Shown here in pieces: positions 61,901 through 64,000 of a DNA stretch of 64,000 bases. Below the pieces are notes generated by a model. It saw only the letters and a program-made list of their open reading frames with translations. It made no database searches and was not told the origin of the DNA. Numbering within the stretch: position 1 is the first letter of the stretch; every line of letters begins with the position of its first letter. The translations under genes and the position numbers were made by a program. The stretch is from the NCBI GenBank assembly GCA_027563935.2, contig CM050448.1, forward strand, positions 70,255,843 through 70,319,842, in the 5' to 3' direction. The stretch is from Costus lasius. Lineage: Eukaryota > Streptophyta > Magnoliopsida > Zingiberales > Costaceae.

Positions 61901-64000
61901 AATTTTTATCTCTGTGGAAATATTGATTTTTAATCTTGATATTAATATTTATATTTTACTTGGTCTTTTAATGATGAGAATGTTGATCTTGATTATGATC
62001 CATATTTGATGTTTATCATTTTGCAATCGTAATTTAATACTGATTTTATTCATGATCCTGATGTTGATCTTGATTTTAATCATGATTTCAAACTTCATCT
62101 TATGATATTCATCTTTACCTTCTTTTTAATCTTAATCTTAAACTCGATTTTGATCTTGTTTGTAATTTTGGTCTTCAATGTCGATATTGTTATTAATATT
62201 GATATTGATTTAATAATGACGAAAATTTTGAACTCGATTTATGAACTTTAATTGTTATTAATCTTATTCTCATTCTTAATTATAACATTAATCTTATTCT
62301 TGATAATTATCTTTATCTTCATTTTGATCTCAGTTTTGATCTCAGATTTCAGTTTTAATCTTATAATCTTCATCTTTATCTTGCTCCTAATATTCATCTT
62401 AAACTCGATTTTGATCTCTGTGGAAATATTGATTTTTAATCTTGATATTAATATTTATATTTATCTTGGTATTTTAATGATGAGGGTGTTGATCTTGATT
62501 ATGAGCCATATTTGATGTTTTTTCATTTTGAAATCTTAATTTAATATTGATTTTGTTCATGATCATGATGTTGATCTTGATTTTAATCATGATTTCAAAC
62601 TTCATCTTATGATATTCATCTTTACCTTCTTTTTAATCTTAATCTTAAACTCGATTTTGATCTTGTTTGTAATTTTGGTCTTCAATCTCGATATTGTTAT
62701 TAATATTGATATTGATCTAATCATGATGAAAATTTTGAACTCGATTTATGAACTTTAATTGTTATTAATCTTATTCTCATTCTTAATTATAACATTAATC
62801 TTATTCTTGATAATTATCTTTATCTTTATTTTGATCTCAGTTTTGATCTCAGATTTTAGTTTTAATTTTATAATCCTCATCTTTGTCTTGCGTCTAATAT
62901 TCAACTTAAACTCGATTTTGATCTCTGTGGAAATATAGATTTTTAATCTTGATATTAATATTTATATTTATCTTGGTTTTGTAATGATGAGGATGTTGAT
63001 GTTGATTATGATCCATATTTTATGTTTATCATTTTGAAATCTTAATTTAATATTGATTTTGTTCATGATCATGATGTTGATCTTGATTTTAATCATGATT
63101 TCAAACTTCATCTTATGATATTCATCTTTATATTCTTTTTAATCTTAATTTTAAACACGATTTTGATGTTGTTTGTAATCTTGGTCTTCAATCTTGATAT
63201 TGTTATTCATATTGATATTGATCTAATCATGATGAAAATTTTGAACTCGATTATGAGCTTTAATTGTTATTAATCTTATTCTCATTCTTAATTATAACAT
63301 TGATTTTATTCTTGATAATTTTCTTCATCTTGATTATGATCTCAGTTTTGATCTCATATTTCAGTTTTAATCTTATAATCCCATCTTTATCTTGCTCCTA
63401 ATATTCATCTTAAACTCGATTTTGATCTCAGTGGAAATAAAGATTTTTTAATCTTGATATTAATATTTATATTTATCTTGGTCTTTTAATGATGAGGACG
63501 TTCATCTTGATTATGATCCATATTTGTTGTTTATCATTTTGCAATCTTAATTTAATATTAATTTTGTTCATGATCATGATGTTGATCTTGATTTTAATCA
63601 TGATTTCAAACTTCATCTTATGATATTCATCTTTATCTTCTTTTTAATCTTAATCTTAAACTCGATTTTGATCTTGTTTGTAATCTTGGTCTTCAATCTT
63701 GATATTGTTATTGATATTGATATTGATCTAATCATGATGAAAATTTTGAACTCGATTATGACCTTTAATTGTTATTAATCTTATTCTTATTCTTAATTAT
63801 AACATTGATTTTATTCTTGATAATTATGTTCATCTTCATTTTGATCTCAGATTTTAGTTTTAATCTTATAATCTTCATCTTTATCTTGCTCCTAATATTC
63901 ATCTTAAACTCGATTTTGATATCGGTGGTAATATTGATTTTCAATTTTGATATTATTATTTATATTTATCTTGATCTTTTAATGATGACGAAGTTGATCT
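55905..64000. repeat. 4,524-bp nine-monomer tandem duplication
   Basis: Sequence from about 55905 repeats from about 60429 at a constant offset of 4,524 bp. Monomer starts 57222 and 57728 recur at 61746 and 62252, and the marker GAGGAGGATG at 55947 recurs at 60471. Rare variants such as CCATGTTTGACGTTC, GATGACGAAGTTG and AATCCCATCTTT recur at the same offset. I found no mismatch in the stretches compared. The second copy is cut by the window end. A weaker older duplication of about 2.5 kb is visible inside the unit (57222 versus about 59751). Confidence 0.92.

Larger units (their letters stand above)
44550..64000. repeat. Satellite block C, to the window end
   Basis: Unbroken array of the same satellite, about 39 monomers. 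It divides into a regular 2,459-bp higher-order repeat (44550-53830), an irregular transition (about 53830-55905) and a 4,524-bp tandem duplication (55905 onward). Monomer types just right of copia-1 match types in block B, such as the ATTATAGCATTCATC type at 46705 and 25765. Those near the window end match block A, such as GAGCCATATTTGATGTTTTT at about 57980 and 2588-3610. No gene or transposon was found. Confidence 0.95.

Noticed and set aside
1..64000. CRISPR array, bacterial or organelle origin suggested by A+T richness and regular repeats
   Set aside because: Repeats are contiguous with no unique spacers, and the copia and LINE elements are of plant nuclear type.

Overview
This window looks like nuclear heterochromatin from a flowering plant. 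About 42 kb of the 64 kb is one family of A+T-rich satellite DNA with a monomer of about 505 bp. Everything else is retrotransposon sequence in two islands. The plant call rests on three things: a copia element whose primer-binding site is TGGTATCAGAGC (initiator Met-tRNA, usual in plant copia elements), its BARE-1/Angela-like plan (1.7-kb LTRs, long leader, single gag-pol frame), and an L1-type LINE of the plant kind with a C-terminal zf-RVT domain. I cannot name the species or decide monocot versus eudicot. No host protein gene, tRNA, rRNA or CRISPR array was recognised.

Layout: 1-4632 satellite block A. 4633-11865 first island: a 5'-truncated, degenerate LINE on the minus strand, split inside its zf-RVT domain by a 3.54-kb solo LTR (5923-9461, 5-bp target duplication CCTCG). 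11866-29685 satellite block B. 29686-44549 second island: a 5'-truncated copia element on the plus strand (copia-1), interrupted in its RNase H domain by a complete, very young copia element on the minus strand (copia-2, 33474-42663, target duplication CCACG). 44550-64000 satellite block C.

The satellite is hierarchical. It is built of degenerate hexamers (ATCTTG, ATATTG, TTGATC), which form two related halves of about 250 bp, which form the 505-bp monomer. Monomers are grouped into higher-order repeats whose period changes along the array: about 1.5, 3.6, 3.0, 2.0, 1.95 and 1.45 kb in block B, a regular 2,459-bp five-monomer unit in 44550-53830, and a 4,524-bp nine-monomer unit from about 55905 to the window end.

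The only intact coding capacity is the copia-2 gag-pol frame (1,294 codons) between LTRs that differ at 4 of 1,700 positions. Because copia-2 lies inside a close relative in the opposite orientation, the island contains two large inverted repeats (gag-pol arms of about 3.7 kb and LTR arms of about 1.7 kb). Read-through transcription would give long hairpin RNA, a plausible silencing trigger. The many short hydrophobic reading frames in the satellite begin with TTG, lack a usable ATG and are judged by-products of the hexamer periodicity.
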